Positions 48,383-58,971 of a stretch of DNA of 64,000 nt are shown here, one piece after another. The notes beneath the pieces were generated by a model. It did no database searches. It was not told the DNA's origin and worked only from the letters and a program-made list of their open reading frames with translations. How positions within the stretch are numbered: the stretch's first letter is position 1; each line of letters opens with the position of its first letter. The position numbers and the translations under genes are program-made. Where the stretch lies: assembly GCA_932521025.1 (NCBI GenBank), contig OW051473.1, positions 10,168,001 to 10,232,000 on the forward strand, read 5' to 3'. Origin of the DNA: Oscheius onirici. Its lineage: Eukaryota; Nematoda; Chromadorea; Rhabditida; Rhabditidae.

Positions 48383-48478
48383 AGAAATGAAAAATGATTC
48401 AGTTTATATTAATTCTGACGTGTCGCTTGAATCATCAGAAGCAATATAAAATGCCTGTTTTCTGAGCAATGAACAGTC

Positions 48479-48823
48479 ATGAAGCGTCTCCTTGCCATCG
48501 TTTGTTCCTCGGAAAAAAAAGTTTGAATTTGGAATTTTTTAGGCTCTCTTGACTGTCTGTGCTGTCACAGCTCTGAATCCGAAGATTATCCATCTGAATC
48601 AGAAGCCAACAGAGTCAAAAATCACAGTCACAGTTTCGGGAAAGAATGAAGTCGACAAAGTTGCTCAATGCTCATTTGAGAATTTTGATTGTCCCCAGAG
48701 TTTTATCTGCATAGATGGTAAATGCGAGTCCATGTTCAGTCAACAGGTAACCAAAAGACATAACAATGACAGTTTTTTCAGGAAGACGTGAACGATGAGG
48801 AGACCAAGATAATGCAAGGCTGA
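48479..48823 (+). CDS. Small secreted cysteine-containing protein 2
   Basis: Three exons, 48479-48499, 48543-48746 and 48782-48823. As in its neighbour, seven residues (MKRLLAI) precede the first intron and the signal peptide continues in exon 2 (ALLTVCAVTA). The mature chain carries ITVTVSGKNEVDKV then CSFENFDCPQSFICIDGKC, the same C-DCP-C-C pattern, and an acidic end (EDVNDEETKIMQG). Poly(A) signal AATAAA at 48851. The shared exon layout argues for tandem duplication. Confidence 0.8.
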
Positions 48824-49667
48824 ACCAGAAAGACCTTTGATTATGAACAGAATAAAGAACTATGCAAGTTATTTGTTCGTTTATGGATTTCTTTGGTCTA
48901 GAAGCTCGTTTTTTCACTCCATGACTCACTTAAAATGTAAGATATACACTGCCTCTCCAAGCCTTAGAATATTGAAAGTTCATGTGAAAACTATGAAATC
49001 CTCGGAAGAGGTGGCTGTTTATATGTTTTCCGTTTCTAGCTTTGAACTTTTGTAGTCTCAATTGTTTTTCTCTCTGATTTTCACTGTGCCCGTCAGTTAA
49101 AGTTACAGGATTTAGTGGCATTTTTTGCTTGTACATTGAATGGTAGCTGCGTAACTCTCTATCAGTGCCCAGACCGTTACGAGTTTGCCCCCAGCCAATG
49201 CAAAAAAACTTTACAGTCTCTGATAGATACAGTTTCTTTATTCTGCTTCTTTCAGATGTGATGTTAGAATAGAACTAACCTCTAGTTGAGCTAACCGTTA
49301 CTCTCTTCAAAGAATCAACAGTTAAAAGACTAGGTAAATCAGCGCTATCACAATCCTAGCTACTGTTATCGATTAGGCTCTCTGCTTTTATGCGTCCGCG
49401 CAGCACAAAACAATAATCTTTTGATCGATGTTTGTCCACACTGTCTCAGCTGCGACGCCAGCAACATGTCCATGAGTTATCTTCTCTTTCCTAGATACTT
49501 ATTACAGTGCGCTTGTACACCGCTTTTTTCCATATAAAGTAGAGAAATGATAAGATCAGCGGTTGATAGCGATCATGTTGCCTTTTTCACGGTGTTTAAA
49601 ATCGCTACGAATGGTCTTGTCGACGAGAGTGCCAGTCTCTTTCATTTCCAGATAACGCAGCAGTACA

Positions 49668-50823
49668 ATGTATCAGGACTTTATTGCTGGATGGGCTGCT
49701 GGTATGTTTTCAAGCTTGTTTTTGCTTTGTCCTAGTTCAGTGGCTCTAATCTCGTGCAAGATAAGACTTTTCAGGTGGTGCCGGACTAGTTATTGGGCAT
49801 CCTTTGGACACGGTTAAGGCAAGACTTCAGACGCTTAGTGGCTACAAAGGAATACTTGATTGTGCCAAGAGAACGTTCCGAGAAGAATCTGTAAGTCCAG
49901 GAATTTTTCGAAACACTACGTTTTCAGGTATTTGGACTCTACAAGGGACTATGGATTCCGTTCCTTTCAACCGGAGCTCTGAATTCTTTACTTTTTGTTG
50001 GCTATGGAGCCGGCCTGAAGATGCTCCATCCCGGAGAATCTAACATTCAAGCCAGAAAAGATCTTCCAATGTCGGACATCCTCTTGGCTAGTATCTGTGG
50101 AACTTTGGCGCAAGTCGGTCCAGCTATTCCAGTAGAACTCATCAAGACAAAACTACAGGTAATTTTGATCATGCTGAACTTCACGATTACTCGCCCAGTA
50201 TCAACTAAAATTCTTGCACTTTATACTTCTCAGGTTCAAAAGGAGAGCTATGCCGCTGGAAGCACAAAAACACTCTACAAGGGACCCTTCGACTGTGCCA
50301 GAAAAGTTGTCCATGCTGAAGGATTCCGTGGTCTGTTCAAGGTTGTACTGAGCTCTTTTTTCATTTTTCAACTTTCAGGGAGGTTCAGTCTTCTTTGTCC
50401 GCGATAACATCGGCTACTTATTCTACATTCCGACGTACGAATGGACGTTGAGGCTTTTTAGGCAGAAGGGAACGAACGAGACATTATCGCAGGTAAATCT
50501 TCAGCTTTTTTATTTTGTAACGATTTCTCAGATCGTCGCAGGAGGTTTGGCCGGAGTTTTGGGATGGTGGACGATTTGTCCCCTGGAAGTAGTAAAAAAC
50601 CGCATTCAAACAGATAAAACGGGTACACGAAGGTAAAAAAATAAGGTTACTTTCAAAAGAGCTACATTTTAGAAACTTTTTACCAGTAGCTAGGCAAGTA
50701 TGGCTAGAGAATGGCTGGCGCTCCTTTTACAGGGGAGGACTGACTCTCGCTCTACGGGGATTCGTCGTCAACGCCGCCGTATTTCTTGTATATGAAAATA
50801 TTCTCCTTGTATTTAACGCATAA
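49668..50823 (+). CDS. Mitochondrial carrier (SLC25 family), copy 1
   Basis: Inner-membrane metabolite transporter with three repeats of about 100 residues. Signature motifs, one per repeat: HPLDTVKARLQ, IPVELIKTKLQ and CPLEVVKNRIQ, with matching VFGLYKGL, GFRGLFKGG and WRSFYRGGL segments. Exons: 49668-49701, 49775-49890, 49928-50158, 50234-50341, 50379-50492, 50532-50632 and 50673-50823. The overall look is nearest to the SLC25A45/47/48 and carnitine-carrier group; substrate unknown. An acceptor-like TTTCCAG lies about 20 bases before the ATG. The stop codon overlaps the poly(A) signal (TAATAAA). Confidence 0.9.
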
Positions 50824-51130
50824 TAAAAATTTTCTCTTTGATCATTGCAACAACATTCAGGTTTCTTCCTTTGATCTCAAAATGTTAAGGTGACCCCATT
50901 TGTGTGTTCAGTTTTCGCGCCAAGCTGACCGACCCAATCGATCCCGTTGAACCGTCCCAGACAAGTCCATTGGGATGAAGGTAAATGTGTTCGTGTAATG
51001 TTCAAGTACAACGGTCAAAAAGTCGGCGACTTTCGCTACTGTGAATGATAAGCGTCGTCGATATTCGTTGGTCACACTATTTTCGTCACTGTACTTTCTC
51101 TGGAAACGAATACTTTCAGATCACAGTCAA

Positions 51131-52205
51131 ATGTACAAGGATTTCATCGCCGGGTGGGCCGCAGGTAATCATTTTAGAGAAATTTCCTTAAATCGTGTTA
51201 AGGAAGCACTGCACTAGTCATTGGTCATCCCTTAGACACAGTCAAAACACGTCTTCAAACGATCAATGGCTACAACGGGATCTTTGACTGCATTAAGAGA
51301 ACGTTCAGGGAAGAATCCGTAAGTTGTTTTCATACATTTTGTTATTTAAAACATCTTTAGTTGTTCGGACTGTACAAGGGTCTGTTCTTCCCCTTTCTAG
51401 CATCAGGAGGGTTAAGTTCACTGATGTTCGTTGGATATGGAGTCGGGCTGAAAGTTCTCCATCCCGGAGACAATCACATCCAAGCGAGGAAAAAACTTCC
51501 AATGCCCGACATAATTTTGGCCAGTATTTGTGGAAGCTTGGTCAGAATCGGCCCAGCAATACCTGTCGAGCTGATCAAGACAAAACTTCAGGTACTTTTT
51601 TGCTCATTTTTCTTCCAGTTTCTGCAGGTTCAACAAGGCAGCTATGGAACAGCTAGAACGAGCTATAAGGGACCATTTGATTGTACTAGACAAATTGTTA
51701 AAGCTGAAGGAATCAGAGGACTTTTCAAGGTTACTCTTCTCATTTTTATTTTAAAAGCTGGTTCAGGGCGGAACAGTGTTCTTTGTTCGAGAGAATATCA
51801 GCTACTTGTTCTATATTCCTCCGTACGAGTGGATGTTGCGACGGTTTCGGAAGAATGGCATGAATGACACTATTTCACAGGTAAGATTTCATATATTTTA
51901 GCGAGAAAATGTATTCAGATGCTTGCAGGAGGACTAGCTGGTGTTCTGTGCTGGTGGTCAATCTGTCCATTGGAAGTGGTTAAGAATAGGATACAGACTG
52001 ATACAACTGGCAAACAATTGTGAGTCTTTGCTTAATTATATTCCTCCTTTCTTCCAGAAAATTCCTTCCAGTCGCTAAACAGTTATGGAAAGAAGGAGGG
52101 TACAAACCATTTTACAGAGGAGGATTGACCCTTGCCGTCCGAGGCTTTATAGTTTGTTCAGCCGTTTTTCTCGTCTACGAGAACATACTGCTCGCCCTCC
52201 CGTAA
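51131..52205 (+). CDS. Mitochondrial carrier (SLC25 family), copy 2
   Basis: A tandem duplicate of the gene just upstream with the same exon layout: 51131-51164, 51203-51318, 51361-51591, 51628-51729, 51767-51880, 51919-52019 and 52058-52205. Motifs HPLDTVKTRLQ, IPVELIKTKLQ and CPLEVVKNRIQ are intact, and PFYRGGLTLAVRGF near the end matches copy 1. Introns occur at the same places but differ in sequence, so the duplication is not recent. CTTTCAG about 13 bases before the ATG is a candidate trans-splice acceptor. Ends CCG-TAA with AATAAA overlapping. Confidence 0.9.
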
Positions 52206-52767
52206 TAAATATTTCTCAAAGTGTTTGACTATTGAACCAAACGTGGGAATCAAGCCAGTCATCCCTCTTCACAACTTAGGCGTATTTTCCTGGGAGTAAC
52301 AGTGATTGGTGTGTTCTTTTCAATGTAGACTTTTGTCTTGTCTTTGGATTAATCTCTCGGTTAAACTTGCTACTGGTTTTTCATTTACTTTGTAATCACG
52401 ACGATGAACTAAGTTTTTCAGCTTCTCATTGTTTGCTGCCACTGTGCTCTTTGCGTGCATTTGATTTGTTTGGTACTGGATGTAGGTCGTATCAAATTGT
52501 TTGCATTAGAGCATGAGCGAGTGAGTGATAGGCCAACTCCAAGGCAGTATACCACCTTCTCTCATTGAATGGCAAACACTAATAGTACTTGAGCGCTCTC
52601 GAGTCATCTCTCTGATTCGCGCCCTCCTCACTTTGTGACTCCTAGCCTGAGGGCGGCACTCTAGAACGTGTTCGGATTGTTTTGAAAACCGTCTCTTTTT
52701 TCTTAATGTTTATACGAAATTGATGCCTGCTGCTTATAAAGACTATTTCCCTCCCAATCAACAAACC

Positions 52768-52774
52768 ATTCCAG
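52768..52774 (+). promoter_or_regulatory. Candidate trans-splice acceptor
   Basis: ATTCCAG immediately before the start codon of the glycosidase gene. Confidence 0.5.
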
Positions 52775-54368
52775 ATGCTGATTTTGTGCTTGCTGGCCAC
52801 TGGAACAGTTCTAGCCCTGGACAATGGTTTGGCTAGAACTCCGCCACTTGGATGGATGTCTTGGACAGGTATGGATTCCTTAAATTTACCAAAAGCTAAT
52901 TTTAGCATTCTATTGTGAAATGGACTGTGTAAAACATCCCACAGCCTGCATTAATGAACAATTGTACAAAGACATGGCGAATAGACTAGGTATGTTCCCA
53001 ACTTTTTGACAAAAATCTTGCTTTTCAGTAAGTGACGGGTATCTGGAAGCGGGTTACACCAACGTTCATGTGGATGACTGTTGGATGGAGCGAGCAAGGG
53101 ACGCTAATGGTCGCCTAGTATCGGACAAGTCTAGATTTCCATCAGGAATGAAGGCGCTCTCAAAATATGCAAGTTTTTGACTAAAATTATCATCCGATTT
53201 TATTTTAGATGCACGATCGCGGCTTAAAGTTTGGTATTTATGAAGACTATGGAACTAAAACATGTGCAGGCTTCCCAGGCTCCTTAGGATACATTCAAGT
53301 AAGAATTTTTCGTATTTTTGTACATTTTTTGTTAAGATTGACGCCCAGACCTTTGCCGATTGGGATGTAGACTACCTAAAGCTTGACGGCTGTAATGTTG
53401 ATGTCAGAATGATGCCAGTGGGTTATCCTCAAATGGAACGAGCTTTAAACGCCACAGGCCGTCCGATTGTTTACAGTTGCAGCTGGCCAGCTTACTTGAT
53501 AGATCAGCCATCTCAAGTAAACACATTATTTTTGTTTTCATTTTTATTTCTAGGTCAATTACACCACAATAGGAGAAAGTTGCAATCTATGGAGAAATTT
53601 TGATGACATCAACAGCTCGTGGAAGAGCATCATGAGCATAATCTCATACTATGACGCCAACCAGGACAAACACATTCCGACGCACGGGCCTGGAAATTGG
53701 CATGATCCTGACATGGTAATTATAAAATTTTACATACGTTTCATCTTTGCAGCTGGTGATTGGAAACAACGGCATCACGGTCGATATGGCCATCGCTCAA
53801 ATGACAATCTGGTCGATTTGGTCTGCTCCCTTGATCATGTCCAACGACTTGAGGACAATCGCCCCGGAATTCCGAAACATTCTTATCAATCGGAAAGTTC
53901 TTGCTGTGGATCAGGATCCTCTGGGAATTATGGGGCGTCTTGTGGCTAATGTGAGCTAAAAATGTATTAAAATACAGTTAAAATTTCAGACTACGGACAT
54001 TGGACTGTACGTTAAGTCAATGACTCCCAACATTGGAAACCGCTACTCTTTTGCTGTTGCCGTTTTGAACAGAAACCTCGCCATCGCCAATGTACGTATT
54101 TTTGTAATTTTTTTAATCTTATTTTTCTTACAGGAAGTCGAATTCACATTGAAAAACATCGGTCTAAGGGATGAAGGCGGTTACGTCGTGGAAAATCTCT
54201 GGACTGGAGAGACTATCGGTCACTTGAAGCCGACGGACACTTACAAGTATAGTGCCCTTAGTTTCCACGCAAAACCCATTGTTAAGGACTAAGGTGAATC
54301 CGACTGGAGCTGTGATGCTTAAAGCGACGCTAGCTGACATGCTCGGCAAAAATCGTTACGACTATTAA
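52775..54368 (+). CDS. gana-1: Lysosomal alpha-galactosidase / alpha-N-acetylgalactosaminidase family (GH27)
   Basis: Removes terminal alpha-linked galactose or GalNAc from glycoconjugates in the lysosome. Signal peptide [14 protein letters not shown], then the family start [20 protein letters not shown]. The nucleophile Asp is in DYLKLDGCN; the acid/base Asp is in the [10 protein letters not shown] region; other conserved blocks are [38 protein letters not shown] and [10 protein letters not shown]. Exons: 52775-52868, 52906-52989, 53029-53168, 53209-53298, 53337-53516, 53554-53715, 53753-53950, 53990-54091, 54134-54246 and a last one to about 54368. The intron 53169-53208 uses a GC donor. 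The last exon reads [17 protein letters not shown], as in homologues, but its join to exon 9 is out of phase by one base. Confidence 0.9.
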
Positions 54369-54599
54369 GCTCAATTCAACAATTCATTGTATCTGGTTGT
54401 AAATATGTGTTGCAGTTCAAATTGACCAGCAGTTCAATTCCGGAAACCGGAAATCTATGTTTTGGGGTTTTGACAATTTTTCCTCTTTTTGTTGAAACTA
54501 GATTATAGATTTTTTCCTCATCTTTGAAGACCAAAACCAGCAGTTTATATGGGCTACCAGCCGTCTGCGTCCTTAAAGAACAGCTTGCAATCCATCCTG

Positions 54600-55270
54600 G
54601 GTTCCTCAGGTTGTGACGAGCAAAGAACCGCTGTGATTATATTTAACCGAATCGAAAATTCGTTTGGTCATCTGAAAACCACATTTACTATCAACAGAGA
54701 TCAATGCACTAACCTCTATAGCCAAACTAATCGCGTTTTCACAAGAGCTGCAAGGAAACAAATTCTCATTGCCATTCGCATCTCTGAAATTTGTATTATA
54801 GGTCATTGAGAAAAGATGCAACGTCTGAAGCCAAAACGCAAGCACTCCTTAATGTTCTTTTCCAAACGGGATTCCCGCGATTTGGCAAAGCATTTTTGAA
54901 TCGCACGTACAATCTTGGTCAAGTCAAATGTCATAAATTTTTCTTTTGTTATCGCGTAAAACTTCAGAGGTTGCGGTTTCTCGATAAGGCGCTCCCGGGT
55001 TTTATGATATTAGACATATGACGATGAAAAAGCAAAAGCTGCCATATGCAACTACTTCTCTTGAATAAAACCTCACCTGGGGAGACACTTCTTCAGGGAT
55101 TGACAGACCAGCGACAGTTTATCCGAACCTGGTGCCGGAAGTAATAGTCGTACCAAATCGAAAGAATGCTTTTCCATGACAGCCTTAAATTTGGAACAAT
55201 CATCAGGTGTTGGCTCGAAATCACAAATATCCTGGGCTTGGCCAAACGTAAATGTTACGGTTCCTATTAA
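54600..55270 (-). CDS. Secreted cysteine-rich protein, structure approximate
   Basis: The clearest exon (55077 to about 55265) starts with a hydrophobic ALIGTVTFTFGQAQ, probably the end of a signal peptide, then DICDFEPTPDDCSKF, SFDLVRLLLPAPGSDKL and VCQSLKKCLPR before a GTGAGG donor. Further down, frames with IQKCFAKSRESR and IKECLRFGFRRC (about 54850-54960) and with PCSSCENAISLAIE (about 54711-54770) look like later exons of a Cys-rich domain, perhaps of the nematode DUF19/T20D4.11 type. The joins are not resolved, and an alternative frame is also open in the middle block. The start codon is unknown. Confidence 0.45.
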
Positions 55271-55388
55271 CGCCCAGTCAGATAGGCTTGATCAACAGCA
55301 ACTTTGTAGACTAGAAGACCTTCGATGTTGTCAAGAGAATGCTTGCTATAACCTATTTCGCTCCCCATTCAATGAACAGATAGTTCTT

Positions 55389-55680
55389 CTATTTAAAATT
55401 TATTATTTTTTCTACTTGACGACGGACAGGGAGTTTATTCTCTGATCTGGCTTTCCAAGTGGCCTGAAAATTTATAGTTGGTAAAGAACAATATGAATGA
55501 CTCACGAATACTTCTGCCGAGGATTGGGAGTTTATGATCTTCCCGTACATAGTTTGGAAACAAGGTTCTCCCCCCCCGGGCAACCTACACTTCCAAACCC
55601 TCGTAGAGGATTAGGAAATATAGGCCATGCGGAGGGCCCTTGTTTCCGGCTACGTTCGTAAATTGGTACACCTAAAATAC
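55389..55680 (-). pseudogene. Possible 3' end of a minus-strand gene broken at a poly-G run
   Basis: After an acceptor TTTTAG near 55673 the frame reads VPIYERSRKQGPSAWPIFPN and RGFGSVGCPGG, then loses frame at an eight-base G run (about 55571-55578). One base over, it continues EPCFQTMYGKIINSQSSAEV, crosses a 42-base intron, and ends ATWKARSENKLPVRRQV. No domain recognised. Could be a sequencing slip or a decayed gene. Confidence 0.35.
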
Positions 55681-56421
55681 CAAAGTTAATAAAGAAAGAT
55701 GAAATGTTTACTATTTAGGAGTGCACGTTAGAGGACCATGTATGGGTCACTCTCCTAGAAGACGTCATTACGACCGAGTACAAGATGAGTACATGTATGA
55801 TACCTGAAAGCAAAATCATAAGAGATTAACTGGTGAGGGAGAAGAGAGAAAGGAGGATGACACCGCTCGCCAAGGTCGCAGTGAGTCGAATGGCCCGCTG
55901 AGGGCTTTCTGCCGGCAGGGAACAGAGCGGCCGTGGGCGTCCCATCGAAACGAATGGGTGTCTGTGGGAAAGAGTCAGTCAGAGAGATTCCCTTTAAAAT
56001 GAAATCGATAAGGGCTCGACGAGAGCGAATCTATACAATTTTTGAGGCGCAGTTCGAAAATAAAGATTGTTGACTGAACAGAAAGGTATGGTTTATAACT
56101 GTTTTGCAACGTTTCGAAAGGGGAGAGACCGCCCAGTCGACATGTGCAATCTGGCAGACTGAACAATCGATGAACCCGAGGCCGCGAGACACATGTCAGT
56201 GCGTCCGTTGTAAAGATAGCGTTTCGTTGAAAACTATATCAAAACGGAGGGAAATATGATTTGCTACTGCAGTGGAGGATGAAGAAGGGCCGAGTGGTGG
56301 CCACTGGATGAATAAATGGGGCTCGAGAGAGAGAGAGAGAGAACGCGCCGGCGTGGCTAAACGAGACATCACGGGCCGGCCTACATTATTTATTTATACA
56401 GGGGACAGAGACGGAGAGGAA

Positions 56422-56935
56422 TTACTGACAAGCGCCACGGCACGAATCAGTGGATATCACATTAGAGTGGAGACTTTTGGGGGTGAATGCTCCGGGCAGA
56501 AGTTCGTAGAGACTGGTTACGGTGACCTTGGAAGAGGTAGAAGAGCCCAAAATAACCTTCATGTCCCCGAATTCGACCATAAATTGACGACAGATGCCAC
56601 ATGGACTGGCTGGTTCTGTCGGAGCGTGGGCTGAAAACCAGTACTGTGAGGAATTAGGGACAAAACCATACCAACAGCAATGGTAGTAAACTCGCGATGT
56701 CCGGCCGTCAGAGCAGCTACAAAAGCTGATCTTTCGGCACAAATGGTTCCTCCAAACGATGCATTCTCATGGTTGGCACCTAGAAAAAGTTGACCATCCT
56801 TGGTTACCAGAGCTGCTCCGACTTGAAAATTGGAGTATGCACTGAAATAATTTTGTATGGTCTCAACGTTCCGTACCAATAAGCATTTTTCATTACGTCT
56901 TTAGCTTTTTGGAGAAGCTCTTCATCGGAATACAT
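56422..56935 (-). CDS. CDA: Cytidine deaminase
   Basis: Hydrolytic deamination of cytidine and deoxycytidine in pyrimidine salvage; a zinc enzyme, usually tetrameric. Three exons: 56877-56935, 56672-56841 and 56422-56631, about 145 residues, normal length. Zinc-site motifs are intact: GTICAERSAFVAAL (Cys and catalytic Glu) and ASPCGICRQF (two Cys). The substrate-side motif NFQVGAALV is present. The start MYSDEELLQKAKDVMKNAY fits family N-termini. TTTGCAG lies five bases upstream of the ATG, a trans-splice candidate. The C-terminal tail after LLPGAFTPKSL is the usual end of the fold. Confidence 0.93.
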
Positions 56936-57457
56936 TGTCTCTGCAAAGAATTATAGTAAAAGAGACAAAAGATAAAGAAAGAATGATTACTAAAGAGCAT
57001 GCTGATAAGTGAAGTAAACAAAGGCCACGGTTGAGTAGTCCGAGCCGTGTGTGCTGATCTTCTCATTAGTATCTGGGCAAGACAGTTAGGGTAGAAAGAC
57101 AGCTGTCTCTTTTTTTAAACGCCACGTGGCCCAGATCTATGGGTTGACCATGATCACTTCATGTTCAATGAAATAGTTGTTGAACCAATGTTTTGAAGAA
57201 CATAAAGATGCAACGACTTTGAACAAGAGTTGAAATTTAAGCTGGAGAGCATTCAGCAGCTTAATCACGATGTACACCAGTCCTTGTAACTAAAAAACAC
57301 ACAAAAGCAAAACCATTTACCTAGATTTTATCGATTTTCACTAAATTTGAAACAGAAGACACGTCTTAAATCAATTTTGTCGAAAGAATTAGTGAGTTAA
57401 AAATGAATGTATTGATATGAAGAATGTAGGCGTTCCGTGGAACGGGCAGGTTGCGTT

Positions 57458-58176
57458 ATCCCCCCCCCCCCGTGGTCATTCAGCGCGGGGGGGGGGGGGG
57501 GGGGGGGAGATAAAGTATACCATAGGTTTTTCACTTCAAATCGCTCCGTAAAGAAGGGCAAATGATAAATAAAGTGTAAGTAAGCTATTATTATCCTTTT
57601 CCACTGATTATCTAAGATTTGAGCGCTTACCCAGCTTATTTAGCGTCAGTTTGACCTTTTGAGTTCTTTTCAGTTTTTCGACTACTAGAACTCATTTTCA
57701 AGCTTTGCGCTGTTTTAGAATCTTGTAGAGGAGATCAAAAGCTACAATTTTGTAGAACATCACAAAGCTGGATAACCTTTTCTTCATGTTGGAAAATCTG
57801 TTGGCCTGTATCAGCTGGTGCTGTTAATCTCGAGACTATCTCCTAACTGGTTTTTCAACATGAAGGCTGTCATGTTCTATGTTCTGCAAAGTTGTAGCTT
57901 TTGATCTCCTCTACAAGATTGTAGAACATTGCAAAGCTTAAAAATGAGTTCTAGTAGTCGAAAAACTGAAAATGACACAGACTGTCAAACAGACGCCAAA
58001 CAAGCTGGGTAAGAGCTCAAACCTTAGATAATCAGTGGAAAAGGATAATAATAGCTTACTTACACTTTATTTATTATTTGCCCTTCTTTACGGCGCGATT
58101 TGAAGTGAAAAACCTATGGTATACATTATCCCCCCCCCCGCGCTGAATGGCCACGGGGGGGGGGGATAAAGTATAC
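57458..58176. mobile_element. Foldback element with G/C homopolymer ends
   Basis: The ends are inverted: ttatccccccccccccgtgg at the left, ccacgggggggggggataa at the right. Just inside, a short region cattcagcgc is followed by a 20-base G run on the left and mirrored as a C run near 58133 on the right. Arms then continue as inverted copies (ggtttttcacttcaaatcgc, gattatctaaga-ttgagc, cgactactagaactcatttt) to a centre near 57810-57850. About 330 bases per arm. Copies gataaagtatacca occur inside the left end and outside the right end. No coding capacity. Confidence 0.85.
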
Positions 58177-58183
58177 CACCCTC

Positions 58184-58573
58184 GTGGAACAGGTTGGGCA
58201 ACTTCGGAACGTAAACGCCACACACGATGTGGCCCTTCAGATTGACCCCTCACGAAGTAGTAGCTTGTCTCTCAGAGGATTCTTCGGAACTCTGGCGTTG
58301 AAAGGGAGAAACTTTACTTTACTTTATGAAGAATGTATACGATTTTCCATTGTTTGTCATGGAGCTAGCAAAAGAGCCCATTGTACGCCAGTATGCATTA
58401 GATACCTTATCGGAATGCGTCTTCTTCTACTCGTCGGGCTGATCCAACTTTGTATCAATCTGAGCATTGAGATTCTTCCCAGCGTAGCTGTGTTTGCCAC
58501 TGCTCTCCTAATGTTGGATCTTTCAACGGGACACCACTGTCACATCGGAAAGAAGAAGCGGAATGAGAAGTAA
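58184..58573 (+). CDS. Uncertain open frame next to the foldback element
   Basis: A 129-codon plus-strand frame with a hydrophobic stretch (MRLLLLVGLIQLCINLSIEI). A second frame over the same bases reads FPLFVMELAKEPIVRQYALD, which looks at least as protein-like, so the true exon structure is unclear. AATAAA follows at about 58646. The element at 57458-58176 abuts it directly and may have cut off its 5' part. No family recognised. Confidence 0.3.
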   Translation: MEQVGQLRNVNATHDVALQIDPSRSSSLSLRGFFGTLALKGRNFTLLYEECIRFSIVCHGASKRAHCTPVCIRYLIGMRLLLLVGLIQLCINLSIEILPSVAVFATALLMLDLSTGHHCHIGKKKRNEK

Positions 58574-58971
58574 AGCCCCACTGCGAATGGGAATGTGCAT
58601 TCAACTGCCCGTATTTCAGTAGTTGCTGATGATTATGTGATACAATAAATACATTTTGTTCTGCTCTTGGTTTTACTTATCCTCGATTTCGATACAGTCA
58701 ACTCTCCTGCTTTCGAAATTCGTTTGATTTCTTAATATAGGTATGGAGGGCGAACTGACGTCAGTCTATGAACAGATTTGTCCGTTTATGTGAACGTCAG
58801 ACTTCATAGTTGTGAAAAATCTAGGGTTAATCGCAATGATCACCTCCCGCAGCCGATCGCTGGTCACCAACATTTTAACTACATTCTAGTTAATCCATTC
58901 AAGCGAAGTTTTCTTGGAAAGCGCCCCGTTTAATATAATAATAAAAAAACAGCTTAAACTTTATTCACGTT

